22,324 bases of DNA from JAWVZH01 sp033722295 (GCA_033722295.1 JAWVZH010000034.1:1-22324), one strand, 5' to 3'. Shown: positions 8,152-16,760, numbered from the stretch's first letter. A program made the numbers and translations. The notes: generated by a model not told the origin, from the sequence alone.

Positions 8152-8598
8152 TTATCGATTATAACGCATTTCGAGATACTTGTTCTCGAATCCCATTTTT
8201 TCATAGAGGAACTTTGCCGGATTATCTGGCTCAACATGCAATGCGATGGCTCCGTCACATAATTTGATCGCATGTTGCATGAGCTTTTTACCAAGCCCCT
8301 GTCCTCTGTGTTTCTGGTGCACCGCGATGTAAACCAGGATATTCTCGGGTATGTATCCGCCCATGCCTGTCTTATTGATGATGACCGCTCCGGCAATTTC
8401 CTTTTGAGCAAAGGCGAGAATAACGAGACCTCCAAACTTTTCTTTTTCATCCAGCGCAAAGTCGATCGCACTCCTGATGTCCTTAGGGTCGTCACCATAT
8501 TCCTGGAGGTGCGTATTTAAAAAATCAGTGATCTGCTGTATCTGATTTTCTGTAGGCAGATCTACAGGTGTAAAGGCTTTATATGTGTACTTGATCAT
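8152..8598 (-). CDS. GNAT-family N-acetyltransferase
   Basis: This 148-residue protein has the GNAT fold. Strand beta4 with motif A, ILVYIAVHQKHRGQGLGKKLM (about 87-107), contains the Q/R-x-x-G-x-G/A acetyl-CoA pyrophosphate loop. Motif B-like NPAKFLYEKMGFENK (126-140) closes the fold, as in stand-alone acetyltransferases. Acceptor and substrate are unknown. The gene ends 43 bases before the symporter start and has a 125-base upstream gap, so it is probably the first gene of the leftward run. An overlapping frame at 8115-8498 is a shadow. In this context an amino-acid or D-amino-acid N-acetyltransferase acting opposite the M20 deacylase would fit, but this is inference. Confidence 0.88.
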   Translation of the reverse strand: MIKYTYKAFTPVDLPTENQIQQITDFLNTHLQEYGDDPKDIRSAIDFALDEKEKFGGLVILAFAQKEIAGAVIINKTGMGGYIPENILVYIAVHQKHRGQGLGKKLMQHAIKLCDGAIALHVEPDNPAKFLYEKMGFENKYLEMRYNR

Positions 8599-8723
8599 GA
8601 AACAAGTGCTGATTTTAATTTTCAGTTTTAGCTACGAATGAACATTTCAAATCAATGAATTGGGCACTATAAGAAAAAGGATTGAGAATATCGAATAATG
8701 ACTCAATTTATCGCTTCAATAAT

Positions 8724-10085
8724 TCACTTTCCAATACAAAACCGACTGAATATGCTGTCCAGTAGATCGTCGGCTGATATTTTGCCTGTGATCGTGCCAA
8801 TGTTGTACAGTGCCTGTCGAATGTCCATGGCAACGAGATCAGGCGGAATGCCATTAACCAAGCCTTCCCTTACACGTTGAAGATCTTGTCTTGCTTTTTG
8901 AAAAGCCTCCTTGTGCCTCATATTGGAGAGTATGACAGCATCCTCCTGCAGATCATCTTCCATCACGGTGTGATATAAGAGATCTTTTAGATTGTCAATA
9001 TTTATTCCACCGGATGCCGAAATTGCCAAACTTTGGCCTGCAATCTTGAAAGACCCAGTGTCCGCTTTTGGATTAAGATCGATCTTGTTGATCACTAAAA
9101 TGGTTTCCTGATCATCGAGACGATATTGTTGGGCCATTCTGATGACCTCTTCAGGGCTTGTCTTGGTGACATCGATGATGAATAGCTTTATCCTTGCCTT
9201 CTTTATAACATTCAGAGCCCGCTTCACACCTTCCGCTTCTATCTCATCGCCCGTTTCCCGGATCCCGGCGGTATCGATCAATCTGAATAATATTCCATTG
9301 ATGTTGATAACATCTTCTATTGCATCCCTTGTGGTTCCGGGTATGTTCGATACTATGGCACGGTTTTCATCGAGAAGTGCATTGAGCAAAGTCGATTTTC
9401 CGGCATTGGGTTCTCCGATAATGGCAACAGGGATTCCTTTCTTAATGGCATTGCCGAGCTCGAATGATTCTATCAGCCCACTGATATGCCCAATGGCCTG
9501 ATCTACAAGATTAAGGAGAGCCTCTCGGTCGGCAAACTCTACATCCTCCTCTCCAAAATCAAGCTCCAGTTCTATGAGAGATGCAAAATCTATAAGTTGT
9601 TGTCTGAGTTGATCTATATCCCTGGAGACATTTCCTTTCAGCTGATTCAGGGCGATTCTGTGTTGGGCGCTGGAAGAAGCGTAGATGAGATCTGTTACCG
9701 CTTCTGCCTGAGCAAGGTCCATACGGCCATTGATATAGGCCCGGTAAGTGAACTCACCGGGCAAAGCAAGCACGGCGCCAGCCTCGCATAAGAAACCAAG
9801 GATCTTCTCGACTATATAGGGTGAACCATGACAACTTACCTCAGCTGTATCCTGACGAGTATAGGAATGAGGTCCGGGAAAACAGGTGACGACAACCTCA
9901 TCAATGATCTGCCCGTCATTGTCCCTGAAATTCCCGTATTGAATGCCTCTATCAGGCTTTTTTTCCACTGGGAAAAATCTGGATAATATTGAAAAAGTAT
10001 CAGGTCCACTTATCCTTACGATCCCTATCGCTGTGGATTGATTACCTGTCGCTGGAGCGGTAATGGTTGCTGACAGATCATGCAT
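8724..10085 (-). CDS. mnmE: tRNA uridine-5-carboxymethylaminomethyl modification GTPase MnmE
   Basis: With MnmG, MnmE makes cmnm5/nm5 modifications at the wobble uridine (U34) of certain tRNAs. Layout: an N-terminal folate-binding domain (1-120, starting ATITAPATG); a helical domain interrupted by a Ras-like G domain with P-loop GEPNAGKS (224-231), switch PGTTRD (249-254), DTAGIRET (271-278) and NKID (333-336); then the C-terminal helices ending in the invariant FSRFCIGK, whose Cys is characteristic. The 453 residues are full length. The ATG at 10085 is right for the family. A TAACTTTG box ends only 4 bases before it, which raises the possibility of a very short or absent leader. It is flanked by 125- and 172-base gaps and is probably monocistronic. 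Confidence 0.97.
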   Translation of the reverse strand: MHDLSATITAPATGNQSTAIGIVRISGPDTFSILSRFFPVEKKPDRGIQYGNFRDNDGQIIDEVVVTCFPGPHSYTRQDTAEVSCHGSPYIVEKILGFLCEAGAVLALPGEFTYRAYINGRMDLAQAEAVTDLIYASSSAQHRIALNQLKGNVSRDIDQLRQQLIDFASLIELELDFGEEDVEFADREALLNLVDQAIGHISGLIESFELGNAIKKGIPVAIIGEPNAGKSTLLNALLDENRAIVSNIPGTTRDAIEDVININGILFRLIDTAGIRETGDEIEAEGVKRALNVIKKARIKLFIIDVTKTSPEEVIRMAQQYRLDDQETILVINKIDLNPKADTGSFKIAGQSLAISASGGINIDNLKDLLYHTVMEDDLQEDAVILSNMRHKEAFQKARQDLQRVREGLVNGIPPDLVAMDIRQALYNIGTITGKISADDLLDSIFSRFCIGK

Positions 10086-10089
10086 AGGA

Positions 10090-10097
10090 CAAAGTTA
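10090..10097 (-). promoter_or_regulatory. Bacteroidota -7 box upstream of mnmE
   Basis: TAACTTTG on the minus strand matches the TAnnTTTG consensus of the primary sigma factor in Bacteroidota. It ends 4 bases before the mnmE ATG, so the transcript would begin at or next to the start codon. The upstream -33 element is weak (TTCTG, 22 bases away). Confidence 0.4.
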
Positions 10098-10257
10098 GAC
10101 ATTTTAGCTTGGGACTGATCAGAACCGAGTTATCTGCCCAATCCTTCCAGAGCTCTCGTAAGAATGAAAAAATGCATAAAAAATACAGTCTGGAGAGCGG
10201 TGCCTGATCTCGATATGATCTTGTGGTTAAAGTCGAATGAAACGTGAAGGGTCAACT

Positions 10258-12354
10258 TCAGGATAGAACCTGGTAGACGATCAAACTGGCGAGATAGGCC
10301 AGCCCTGTCATCATGAAAAACTGGATCGCGGGCCATTTCCATGATCCGGTTTCTTTACGAACAACAGCCAATGTGCTCATACATTGCATGGCGAAGATGT
10401 AAAAGACAATGAGAGAGAGTGCCGTTGCTTGCGTATATTGTTTTTCTCCTGTTCTGCTGTTCACTTCTGCCTGCATCTTCTGTTTAATGCCTTCAGTGTC
10501 TTCTTCTGAGCCAATGGAATATATCGTTGCCATGGTAGAAACAAAGACCTCCCTGGCCGCGAAACTGGTGATCAATGCTATTCCGATCTTCCAGTCATAA
10601 CCCAGCGGCCTGATAACCGGTTCGATCCATTTACCCAAAATTCCTGCATATGAACTTTCGAGAAGGGCCGCGTTCTTAACCTCATCTATACTCGCTTCTT
10701 TTGACCCAGGATCGACCTTGAACTGCTCAATTTTTTCTTCGACATAGGCATCCCTTCCTGAAGGACCATAACTTGCCATTACCCACAGGACCATAGAGAT
10801 CAAAAAGATGATCTTTCCAGCTTCAATGATAAAGCTTTTCACCTTTAACCATGTCGAGAACAGTATATCAGTCAGATTGGGCCACTTGTAATCAGGCAAT
10901 TCCAGCATGAGAAAACTGGGCTCATTGGATTTAAGAAACAATCTCAGTATAAGAGCAAATATTATTACCGCACCAATGCCCAGGAGATAAAAACTTAGAA
11001 ACACCAGTCCCTGAAGACTGATAATCCCCCAGATCTTCTGATTGGCAACAATAAAGCCGACCAGAACTATATAAACCGGTGTCCGTGCTGAGCAACTGAT
11101 GAACGGCGTGACCATTATGGTCAATATGCGCTCCTTTCTACTTTTTATAGATCTGGTTGACATGATCGCCGGAATAGCGCAGGCGGAGGCACTTACAAAA
11201 GCAATCAGACTCCTTCCGTTCAAACCCAGGCGCTGGAAAAACCGGTCGAACAAGAAAACAGCTCGAGCCAGGTAGCCGCTTTCCTCCAGTAGGCCCAAAA
11301 TGAAGAACAGTATCGAAATTTGCGGGATAAAGACCAGCACCCCCGCCAAACCGGGTAATATACCTTCGGTGACCATATCCCTGGCCCAACCCGCTGGGAC
11401 CAGGCCTTTTAAAAAGTTACTTGAGAGAGCAAAAACCTGCTCTATCCATTGCATCGGTGCCTCTGCTATAGTATAAATAGCCTGAAACATCAGGAAGAGT
11501 ATAAAGAGGAAGATCAGAGGACCTATCAGTTTATGTGTTATGATGCGGTCGGCACGCAGGCTGTTGGACTCCAGGTAATCCTTTTCGTTAGCTACTACCG
11601 CTGAGATGATGCGTTCAATCCAATTGAATCTGGAAAGTGTTTCTTCCACCTGAGCCGACATGGCGTCGAAGCTTAGCTCTTTTTTCTTTCTCTCAATTTC
11701 CTCACGATCCCTTTCTTCCAGAAAGGAGAACTCCGTAGCATGATGGGCCAACACAAGCCGACCATACGGGGTCATTCCGTGATCGAGGTCTTTTACGAGC
11801 TGATCCTCCAAAGAGGTTAGAGCATATATTGGCTTATGAGAGCGATCTTTTTCCAGAACAGAAATAAGTTCTTTGGATAGTACATCCAACCCTGACTTGT
11901 TTCTGATACTAAAGGAAACTACGGGATGGCCAAGCCGCCTGGCTAGCTCTTCAGTATCCACCTTTAGGCCTTTTTTCTCTGCAACGTCCGCCATTGACAA
12001 GCCCAGGAACATAGGGAATCCGAGATCCCGGATCTGAGTATACAATAATAGATGTCGTTCCAATTGATCTGGATCGGCGATGAAGAGAACAGCGTCAGGG
12101 TGTACTTCATTTGCCGGATCCAACAGGACCTTGGCTACGATATGTTCGTCTTCAGTCAGGGGATATAGGCTGTAAGTTCCTGGTAGGTCAACTATAGTTA
12201 GTTTTTGATGATCCACCCGGATGTCTGCCGTTTTCTTGTCTACAGTGACACCTGCGAAATTGCCGGTTTTTTGCCTTAATCCTGAAAGTTGATTGAATAG
12301 GGCGGTTTTTCCACAATTCGGATTGCCAACAATAGCGATGGTAGGGTTTGGCAT
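10258..12354 (-). CDS. feoB: Ferrous iron transporter B
   Basis: Inner-membrane GTP-dependent Fe2+ importer. The N-terminal G domain has P-loop GNPNCGKT (10-17), switch I GVTVDKK (35-41), and G3 DLPGTYSL (56-63). The position of the G4 base-recognition motif (NxxD) reads SMAD (120-123), with Ser replacing Asn. A GDI-like helical spacer (about 160-270) leads to the membrane domain from about 276. This has the two gate motifs with cysteines: ASACAIPAIMSTR (389-401, C392) and TPFISCSARTP (416-426, C421). Its 698 residues are normal for a Bacteroidota FeoB. It starts 7 bases after feoA, forming one operon. The 172-base gap after its upstream neighbour mnmE holds no gene. Confidence 0.96.
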   Translation of the reverse strand: MPNPTIAIVGNPNCGKTALFNQLSGLRQKTGNFAGVTVDKKTADIRVDHQKLTIVDLPGTYSLYPLTEDEHIVAKVLLDPANEVHPDAVLFIADPDQLERHLLLYTQIRDLGFPMFLGLSMADVAEKKGLKVDTEELARRLGHPVVSFSIRNKSGLDVLSKELISVLEKDRSHKPIYALTSLEDQLVKDLDHGMTPYGRLVLAHHATEFSFLEERDREEIERKKKELSFDAMSAQVEETLSRFNWIERIISAVVANEKDYLESNSLRADRIITHKLIGPLIFLFILFLMFQAIYTIAEAPMQWIEQVFALSSNFLKGLVPAGWARDMVTEGILPGLAGVLVFIPQISILFFILGLLEESGYLARAVFLFDRFFQRLGLNGRSLIAFVSASACAIPAIMSTRSIKSRKERILTIMVTPFISCSARTPVYIVLVGFIVANQKIWGIISLQGLVFLSFYLLGIGAVIIFALILRLFLKSNEPSFLMLELPDYKWPNLTDILFSTWLKVKSFIIEAGKIIFLISMVLWVMASYGPSGRDAYVEEKIEQFKVDPGSKEASIDEVKNAALLESSYAGILGKWIEPVIRPLGYDWKIGIALITSFAAREVFVSTMATIYSIGSEEDTEGIKQKMQAEVNSRTGEKQYTQATALSLIVFYIFAMQCMSTLAVVRKETGSWKWPAIQFFMMTGLAYLASLIVYQVLS

Positions 12355-12361
12355 ATTGGAA

Positions 12362-12589
12362 TTAGCTTACCAGGATCTGTTCTAATTCTTCTTTACGCAA
12401 TCCAAATGTCTGGGTGCCAACTCTTACATAATACGCTCCACTAAATAAAGAGGTATGAATGATCTCGATGGACTTGCCTTTCAAAATACCGAGTGATAAT
12501 AACCGCCCTTTCAGCGGGTGGTCTTTGACACCTTTGACTGTACCTTTTCGGCACTCCAATATGGTTATGTCGGTAACTTTAGAGGACAT
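12362..12589 (-). CDS. feoA: Ferrous iron transport protein A
   Basis: Small SH3-like cytosolic partner of FeoB, needed for full Fe2+ uptake. From the ATG at 12589 it is 75 residues: an N-terminal segment ending ITILECRKGTVKGV, then LKGRLLSLGILKGKSIEII (26-44) and the closing TFGLRKEELEQILV (61-74), all typical of FeoA. A longer frame from 12628 is open, but its first codon lies just upstream of a TACCTTTG -7 box. The mRNA should therefore start inside that extension, and the internal ATG is preferred. It is the first gene of feoAB. I did not find a clear Fur or DtxR box, so iron regulation is not shown by the sequence. Confidence 0.9.
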   Translation of the reverse strand: MSSKVTDITILECRKGTVKGVKDHPLKGRLLSLGILKGKSIEIIHTSLFSGAYYVRVGTQTFGLRKEELEQILVS

Positions 12590-12612
12590 TAACGAAATTG
12601 TGTTTGTCAATA

Positions 12613-12620
12613 CAAAGGTA
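12613..12620 (-). promoter_or_regulatory. Bacteroidota -7 box for feoAB
   Basis: TACCTTTG on the minus strand fits TAnnTTTG. A transcript from it would have a leader of about 15-20 bases before the feoA ATG at 12589, and it excludes the upstream ATG at 12628. A TTG lies about 27 bases further upstream, slightly far for a -33 element. Confidence 0.5.
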
Positions 12621-12692
12621 TTGTGCATTTAATATTCGATTCATACCCAATTTTAGGTAAAAACGATGTAAAGGTCAGGAGTTCAAGACAAC

Positions 12693-14144
12693 TTAAAAAT
12701 CCCTCCAGTAGAATGGAGTGAGCAGAATGAGTATGCTGTATATCTCCAGACGGCCGATCAGCATTATGAAAGCCAAAAACGCTTTAGTCGTTTGATCCAG
12801 GAAAGCAAATGTGTTCACCGGTCCCACTTTGCCAATAGCTGGCCCCACATTACTCAGAGAGGTCGCCATCGCCCCCAGGGCGGTTTCAAAATCGAGCCCT
12901 CCAAAACTCAATAGGATGCAACCACCGAAGAACACGATCATATACAGAAGTAAAAAGACCAGAATATGAGTTAGTACGCGTGCGGGAACGACTTCCTGAT
13001 TGATCTTTAATCGTATGACGGCTTTGGGATGTAACAATCTTTTGAATTCGAGATAACTGTTCTTGATGAATACAAGATGTCTTATCATTTTGATACCGCC
13101 ACTCGTCGATCCGGCACATCCGCCCATAAAAAGTAGAAGGAAGAAAATGAATGTTATTCCGGTTCCCCAGCCCGTATAGTCATCAATCACAAATCCCGTT
13201 GTTGTGATGATCGAGGTTACCTGAAAAAAGGAAGACCTTAAGGCGTTCTCACCAGTCCATTTGGGATCATTAAGGATTAGGATTCCCGCAATGATCAGGA
13301 CGAATAGTCCAACAAAGATCATGTAGGTGCGCCATTCCTCGTTAGAGAAAACTTTCTTCCAACGGCCGGTAAGGAAAAAGAAGTGTACGGTGTAATTGAT
13401 TCCTGCCAGCAACATGAAAGCGCCGATGGTGTACTCTATCATCGGGGAAGAAAAATGTGCGATGCTGGCATTTTTGGTTGAAAAACCTCCCGTGGCCATC
13501 GTTGTAAGGCCATGATTCACGGCATCAAAAAGCGTCATGCCTTCCAACCATAGCAAAAGAGTAAGGAGCAAGGTGAATCCCAGGTAAATCATCCATAATC
13601 GCTTGGCAGTTTCTCTTATCCTTGGATGTATCTTGTCGGATGTAGGTCCGGGGGCTTCAGCAGTAAATAATTCCACACCTCCCACGCCCAGGAGAGGCAG
13701 TATAGCAACGGTCAATACGATGATCCCCATCCCGCCTATCCATTGAGTAAGGCTTCGCCACAATAAAATACTCCGAGGCAGGACCTCAACATCATTGAAA
13801 ATGGTTGCCCCTGTTGTTGTTAATCCGGATGTGGATTCAAAGAATGCATCCGTCACATTGAGTTCCAAACATAAGATGTAGGGGAGAGCTGATATAACAG
13901 CCATTCCCAGCCATGATAGACCAACGATCAGATAACCTTCTTTTTTTGTGATCCTGTTTGGATAACTATAGCACGAAAAGAACATGACAAGTCCAATGAC
14001 CAACGTGGATATGCCGGCAGCAGCAAAGCCTTGATGCGCATTATCCTCGATCACTATCGAAAACAATGTGCATCCCAGCATGATGATGCCGAGTGTCGAG
14101 AACAGGGTGCCTAAGACTTTTACGATGGACCTGACGTTCTTCAT
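12693..14144 (-). CDS. trkH: TrkH-type potassium uptake channel subunit
   Basis: Inner-membrane K+ channel/transporter of the TrkH/KtrB superfamily, made of four pseudo-repeats, each with a selectivity-filter glycine. The filters read TTTGAT (109-114), TMATGG (215-220), TTTGFV (314-319) and SNVGPA (431-436). The gating-loop motif GGCAGSTSGGIK (341-352), typical of TrkH, is intact. Its 483 residues fit the family. It follows trkA by a single base, so the cytosolic gating subunit and the channel are translated from one message. The next gene downstream (leftward) is feoA, which has its own promoter, so readthrough into iron uptake is not required. Confidence 0.96.
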   Translation of the reverse strand: MKNVRSIVKVLGTLFSTLGIIMLGCTLFSIVIEDNAHQGFAAAGISTLVIGLVMFFSCYSYPNRITKKEGYLIVGLSWLGMAVISALPYILCLELNVTDAFFESTSGLTTTGATIFNDVEVLPRSILLWRSLTQWIGGMGIIVLTVAILPLLGVGGVELFTAEAPGPTSDKIHPRIRETAKRLWMIYLGFTLLLTLLLWLEGMTLFDAVNHGLTTMATGGFSTKNASIAHFSSPMIEYTIGAFMLLAGINYTVHFFFLTGRWKKVFSNEEWRTYMIFVGLFVLIIAGILILNDPKWTGENALRSSFFQVTSIITTTGFVIDDYTGWGTGITFIFFLLLFMGGCAGSTSGGIKMIRHLVFIKNSYLEFKRLLHPKAVIRLKINQEVVPARVLTHILVFLLLYMIVFFGGCILLSFGGLDFETALGAMATSLSNVGPAIGKVGPVNTFAFLDQTTKAFLAFIMLIGRLEIYSILILLTPFYWRDF

Positions 14145-14145
14145 A

Positions 14146-15489
14146 TTATCTGAAAATGGCTTCTACTCGATGGATGGCCTCAGCCAGGGCCAGCACGATC
14201 ACCTTGTCTCCCGGAAGGAATTTGAACTGACCATCCGGGATCAGTGTTTCCTGATTTCTGATGACACTTCCGATCACTGCGCCTTTCGGTAGTTTCAACT
14301 CCTTTATTGTTTTTTTGGTAAGCCTGTTCTTCCTGGAGTGGACCACAAATTCGATGATCTCGGCATCTACACCATGAAGTGAGGTGATCGCTTCGATCTG
14401 GCCTTTTCTTACAAACCGAAATATGTTGTTGGCTGCGATCAATTTTTTGTTGATAAGGGTGTCGACTCCAATGTTCTGAGAGATGTAGGTGTAATCCGTA
14501 TTATCTACCAGAGCGATAGTATTGTTGACCTTGTAGTTGGAGGCCAGCAAGGACGTAAGGATGTTGGTTTCGGAATTAGGAGTTAGGGCAATGAAAACGT
14601 CCATCTTTTCGAGATTCTCCTCCAGGAGCAATTCTATATCACCGGGATTACCTCGGATCACAAGACTATGTTCCAAATATGAAACCAGGTCCCTGCATAC
14701 TGACTTGTCTTCTTCAACAATGGTTACATGATAGTCTTCTTCAAGCAATTTTGCGCTGGTTCTTCCCATATCACTGCCGCCGATTATCATTATTCTCTTT
14801 GGAGCCAGTTTCTTTACACCCAGTGAATTGAGTAAGGCCTGACGGTGTTCATCATCGCATAAAAAATAGATATGATCGTTGCGTCGGATACGACCTACAT
14901 CTTCCGGCAACATTGTATTCCTGCCTCTCAATACGGCAATAGGATTAAAATTAAGGTCGGAATATTTTTCAGTCAGCTTGCCGATGAGTTTGCCGGCAAG
15001 TTTGGATTCAGGTCCGACAAAGATTCCGAACAGATTGATCTTGCCTTCTTCGAATAAGAACACGTCGCTGACACCTTGATATTCTACTAACCTTACGATC
15101 TCTTTGGCTGCAAGTTGGATAGGTGAAATTACATGATCGACGCCAAGTGTTTTGAAGAGGTTGATAGACTCTTCCTGGAGGAACTCCTGATTGTTCACCC
15201 TGGCTACGGTTTTTCCAGCACCCAGCTCCTTGGCCAGAATACAGGCGATCAAATTATCTTTTTCGGACGTTGTGACAGCAAGGAATAGTCTGGCTTTATC
15301 GATCGCGGCCGATTTGAGTATCGATATTGATGACGCATCGCCACGTATGGTTTGAACATCCAGGTTACTGCTGGCATGCTCCAGAACTTCACTGTTTTGA
15401 TCGATGAGAGTGATATCCTGCTGTTCAGAGGCAAGTAATTTTGCCAAATGTACACCAACATCTCCGGCTCCTGCAATGACTATTTTCAT
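14146..15489 (-). CDS. trkA: Trk system potassium uptake regulator TrkA
   Basis: Cytosolic ring-forming regulator that gates TrkH in response to nucleotides such as NAD(H) or ATP/ADP. It has two tandem RCK units: a Rossmann GAGDVGVHLA (7-16, GxGxxG) with acidic TLIDQN at the strand 2 end, then an RCK-C segment (about 145-220); and a second GGSDMGRTSA (237-246), whose final glycine is retained, followed by IVEEDK (257-262) and a second RCK-C (about 365-447). The 447 residues and two-copy architecture are typical. It is the first gene of the trkA-trkH pair, with its promoter in the 178-base gap shared with the rightward phosphatase gene. Confidence 0.95.
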   Translation of the reverse strand: MKIVIAGAGDVGVHLAKLLASEQQDITLIDQNSEVLEHASSNLDVQTIRGDASSISILKSAAIDKARLFLAVTTSEKDNLIACILAKELGAGKTVARVNNQEFLQEESINLFKTLGVDHVISPIQLAAKEIVRLVEYQGVSDVFLFEEGKINLFGIFVGPESKLAGKLIGKLTEKYSDLNFNPIAVLRGRNTMLPEDVGRIRRNDHIYFLCDDEHRQALLNSLGVKKLAPKRIMIIGGSDMGRTSAKLLEEDYHVTIVEEDKSVCRDLVSYLEHSLVIRGNPGDIELLLEENLEKMDVFIALTPNSETNILTSLLASNYKVNNTIALVDNTDYTYISQNIGVDTLINKKLIAANNIFRFVRKGQIEAITSLHGVDAEIIEFVVHSRKNRLTKKTIKELKLPKGAVIGSVIRNQETLIPDGQFKFLPGDKVIVLALAEAIHRVEAIFR

Positions 15490-15523
15490 AATTCCAAAAG
15501 GAAGTATAATGCAATTTCCGAAG

Positions 15524-15531
15524 CAAATTTA
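15524..15531 (-). promoter_or_regulatory. Bacteroidota -7 box for trkAH
   Basis: TAAATTTG on the minus strand matches TAnnTTTG. A TTTTG lies 24 bases upstream as a possible -33 element, a little longer than ideal. The implied leader to the trkA ATG at 15489 is about 30 bases. Confidence 0.4.
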
Positions 15532-15667
15532 TCCTTTGCTGTTCTAAATAGACCGCAAAATCATCTATTTAATTCAGTTCTTAATAAGGATGAGTAGGGG
15601 ATAAATTGGTTTAAACTATTGTATCAATTAGGTAATAATGTTATATAAGCGAATGAAATGAAGACAG

Positions 15668-16168
15668 ATGAAGAGAGAAGCTGACTATCATATAATAATG
15701 GTATGCCTGGGGAATATTTGTCGCTCTCCGCTTGCTGAAGGCATTCTCAGGAGAAAGGCTGACGCGAGGGGATTGAATATTTCTGTGGATTCCGCCGGAA
15801 CAAGTGATTGGCATGAAGGTGAGCCGCCAGATCCCAGATCTGTTGAAATAGCCAGAAAGAAAGGACTGGACATATCCGGTCAGAGATCCCGTCCGTTCAG
15901 CACAGAGGATTTCGAGAAGTTTGATCTGATTTTATGCATGGATAAGGAAAACCTTCAAAACGTACTTTCGCTTACAGACAAGGATGCCCACCGAACTAAA
16001 GTTGAACTGATGTTGGCTTATCTAGAAGAGGATGATCTCAATGAGGTTCCGGATCCATATTGGGGTGGAGGTTTTGATCATGTGTTTGAACTGCTCGATC
16101 GAGCCTGTTCGAACTTGTGTGATGAACTGGCGAAATTACCGGATGTGAACAAGAAAGAAATAATCTAA
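15668..16168 (+). CDS. Low-molecular-weight protein-tyrosine phosphatase
   Basis: Cytosolic phosphatase of the LMW-PTP/Wzb/arsenate reductase fold. The N-terminal P-loop CLGNICRS (13-20) gives the CX5R active site with nucleophile C13 and R19. The general acid is D129 in VPDPYWGG (127-134), the DP motif of true phosphatases, which favours tyrosine phosphatase over arsenate reductase. DSAGTSDWHEGEPPDPR (41-57) is also family-conserved. It has 166 residues. The start is the ATG at 15668, close upstream of the P-loop as usual. It is followed after 11 bases by ferritin, so the two probably share a transcript. Bacterial relatives often control polysaccharide export kinases, but no such kinase is in this window. 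Confidence 0.93.
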   Translation: MKREADYHIIMVCLGNICRSPLAEGILRRKADARGLNISVDSAGTSDWHEGEPPDPRSVEIARKKGLDISGQRSRPFSTEDFEKFDLILCMDKENLQNVLSLTDKDAHRTKVELMLAYLEEDDLNEVPDPYWGGGFDHVFELLDRACSNLCDELAKLPDVNKKEII

Positions 16169-16179
16169 AAATCAATATA

Positions 16180-16692
16180 ATGTTATCCAAAACTATAACT
16201 GATGCTTTGAACCAACAGATTGAAAAGGAAGGTTATGCTTCATTTCTATATCTGTCCATGGCAACATGGTGTGACAGCAATGGCTTACAGGGATGTACAC
16301 GGTTCTTTAGACGACAGAGCGAAGAAGAGCATGTGCACATGACCAAGATAATCGATTACATCCTGGAGATGGATGGAAGAGCAATCATACCTCAAATAAA
16401 GCAACCTCCAACAGAGTATAAAGGCGTTTCAGAAGTGTTCGAAAGTACATACGAACATGAAAAAAAAGTGACTTCCGCGATTAACTCTCTGGTTGATCTT
16501 GCACTTGAAGAGAATGACCATAGTACCCACAATTTTTTACAGTGGTATGTCGAGGAGCAACGGGAGGAAGAGAATTTGATACGCTCCATTCTGGATAAGA
16601 TCAAGCTGATCGGTCAGGGAGAACAGGCTCTTTATTATATAGACAAAGAGGTTGAAGAGATCAATCTGGCCATAAAGAAATCAGGGGCTTAG
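16180..16692 (+). CDS. ftnA: Non-haem ferritin
   Basis: Iron-storage protein that assembles into a 24-subunit shell and oxidises Fe2+ at an intrasubunit diiron centre. All expected ligands are in register with E. coli FtnA: E17, Y24, E50, H53 (SEEEHVH), E94 (YEHEKK) and Q127/E130 (EEQREEEN). Its 170 residues form the four-helix bundle plus a short fifth helix. It lies 11 bases after the phosphatase gene and about 3.5 kb from feoAB on the opposite strand, so uptake and storage of iron are neighbours but not one operon. No haem-binding Met of bacterioferritin type is apparent. Confidence 0.96.
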   Translation: MLSKTITDALNQQIEKEGYASFLYLSMATWCDSNGLQGCTRFFRRQSEEEHVHMTKIIDYILEMDGRAIIPQIKQPPTEYKGVSEVFESTYEHEKKVTSAINSLVDLALEENDHSTHNFLQWYVEEQREEENLIRSILDKIKLIGQGEQALYYIDKEVEEINLAIKKSGA

Positions 16693-16760
16693 GTCATTTT
16701 AGAGAACCTCCGGATGGTTAAATTTATTTCGATTTACTTGTTTGGACGTTTTTGTAACCG

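Noticed and set aside
8115..8498. Leftward 127-codon frame overlapping the GNAT gene
   Set aside because: It is out of frame with a clear GNAT protein and is rich in Ser/Arg without any domain; a shadow frame.
12620..12660. Fur or DtxR-type operator upstream of feoAB
   Set aside because: No palindrome close to known Fur or DtxR boxes could be found by eye.
13821..13840. TrkH could be a different K+ or Na+ transporter such as KtrB
   Set aside because: All four filter glycines plus the GGCAGSTSGG gating loop and an adjacent two-unit TrkA fit Trk rather than Ktr with a single RCK subunit.
15668..16168. Arsenate reductase (ArsC) as an alternative
   Set aside because: The DP motif with catalytic Asp (VPDPYW) marks a phosphatase, and no arsenic genes are nearby.
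16705..16719. Possible terminator after ferritin (AACC/GGTT)
   Set aside because: Only a 4-bp stem with a 7-base loop and a mixed A/T tail; too weak to call.
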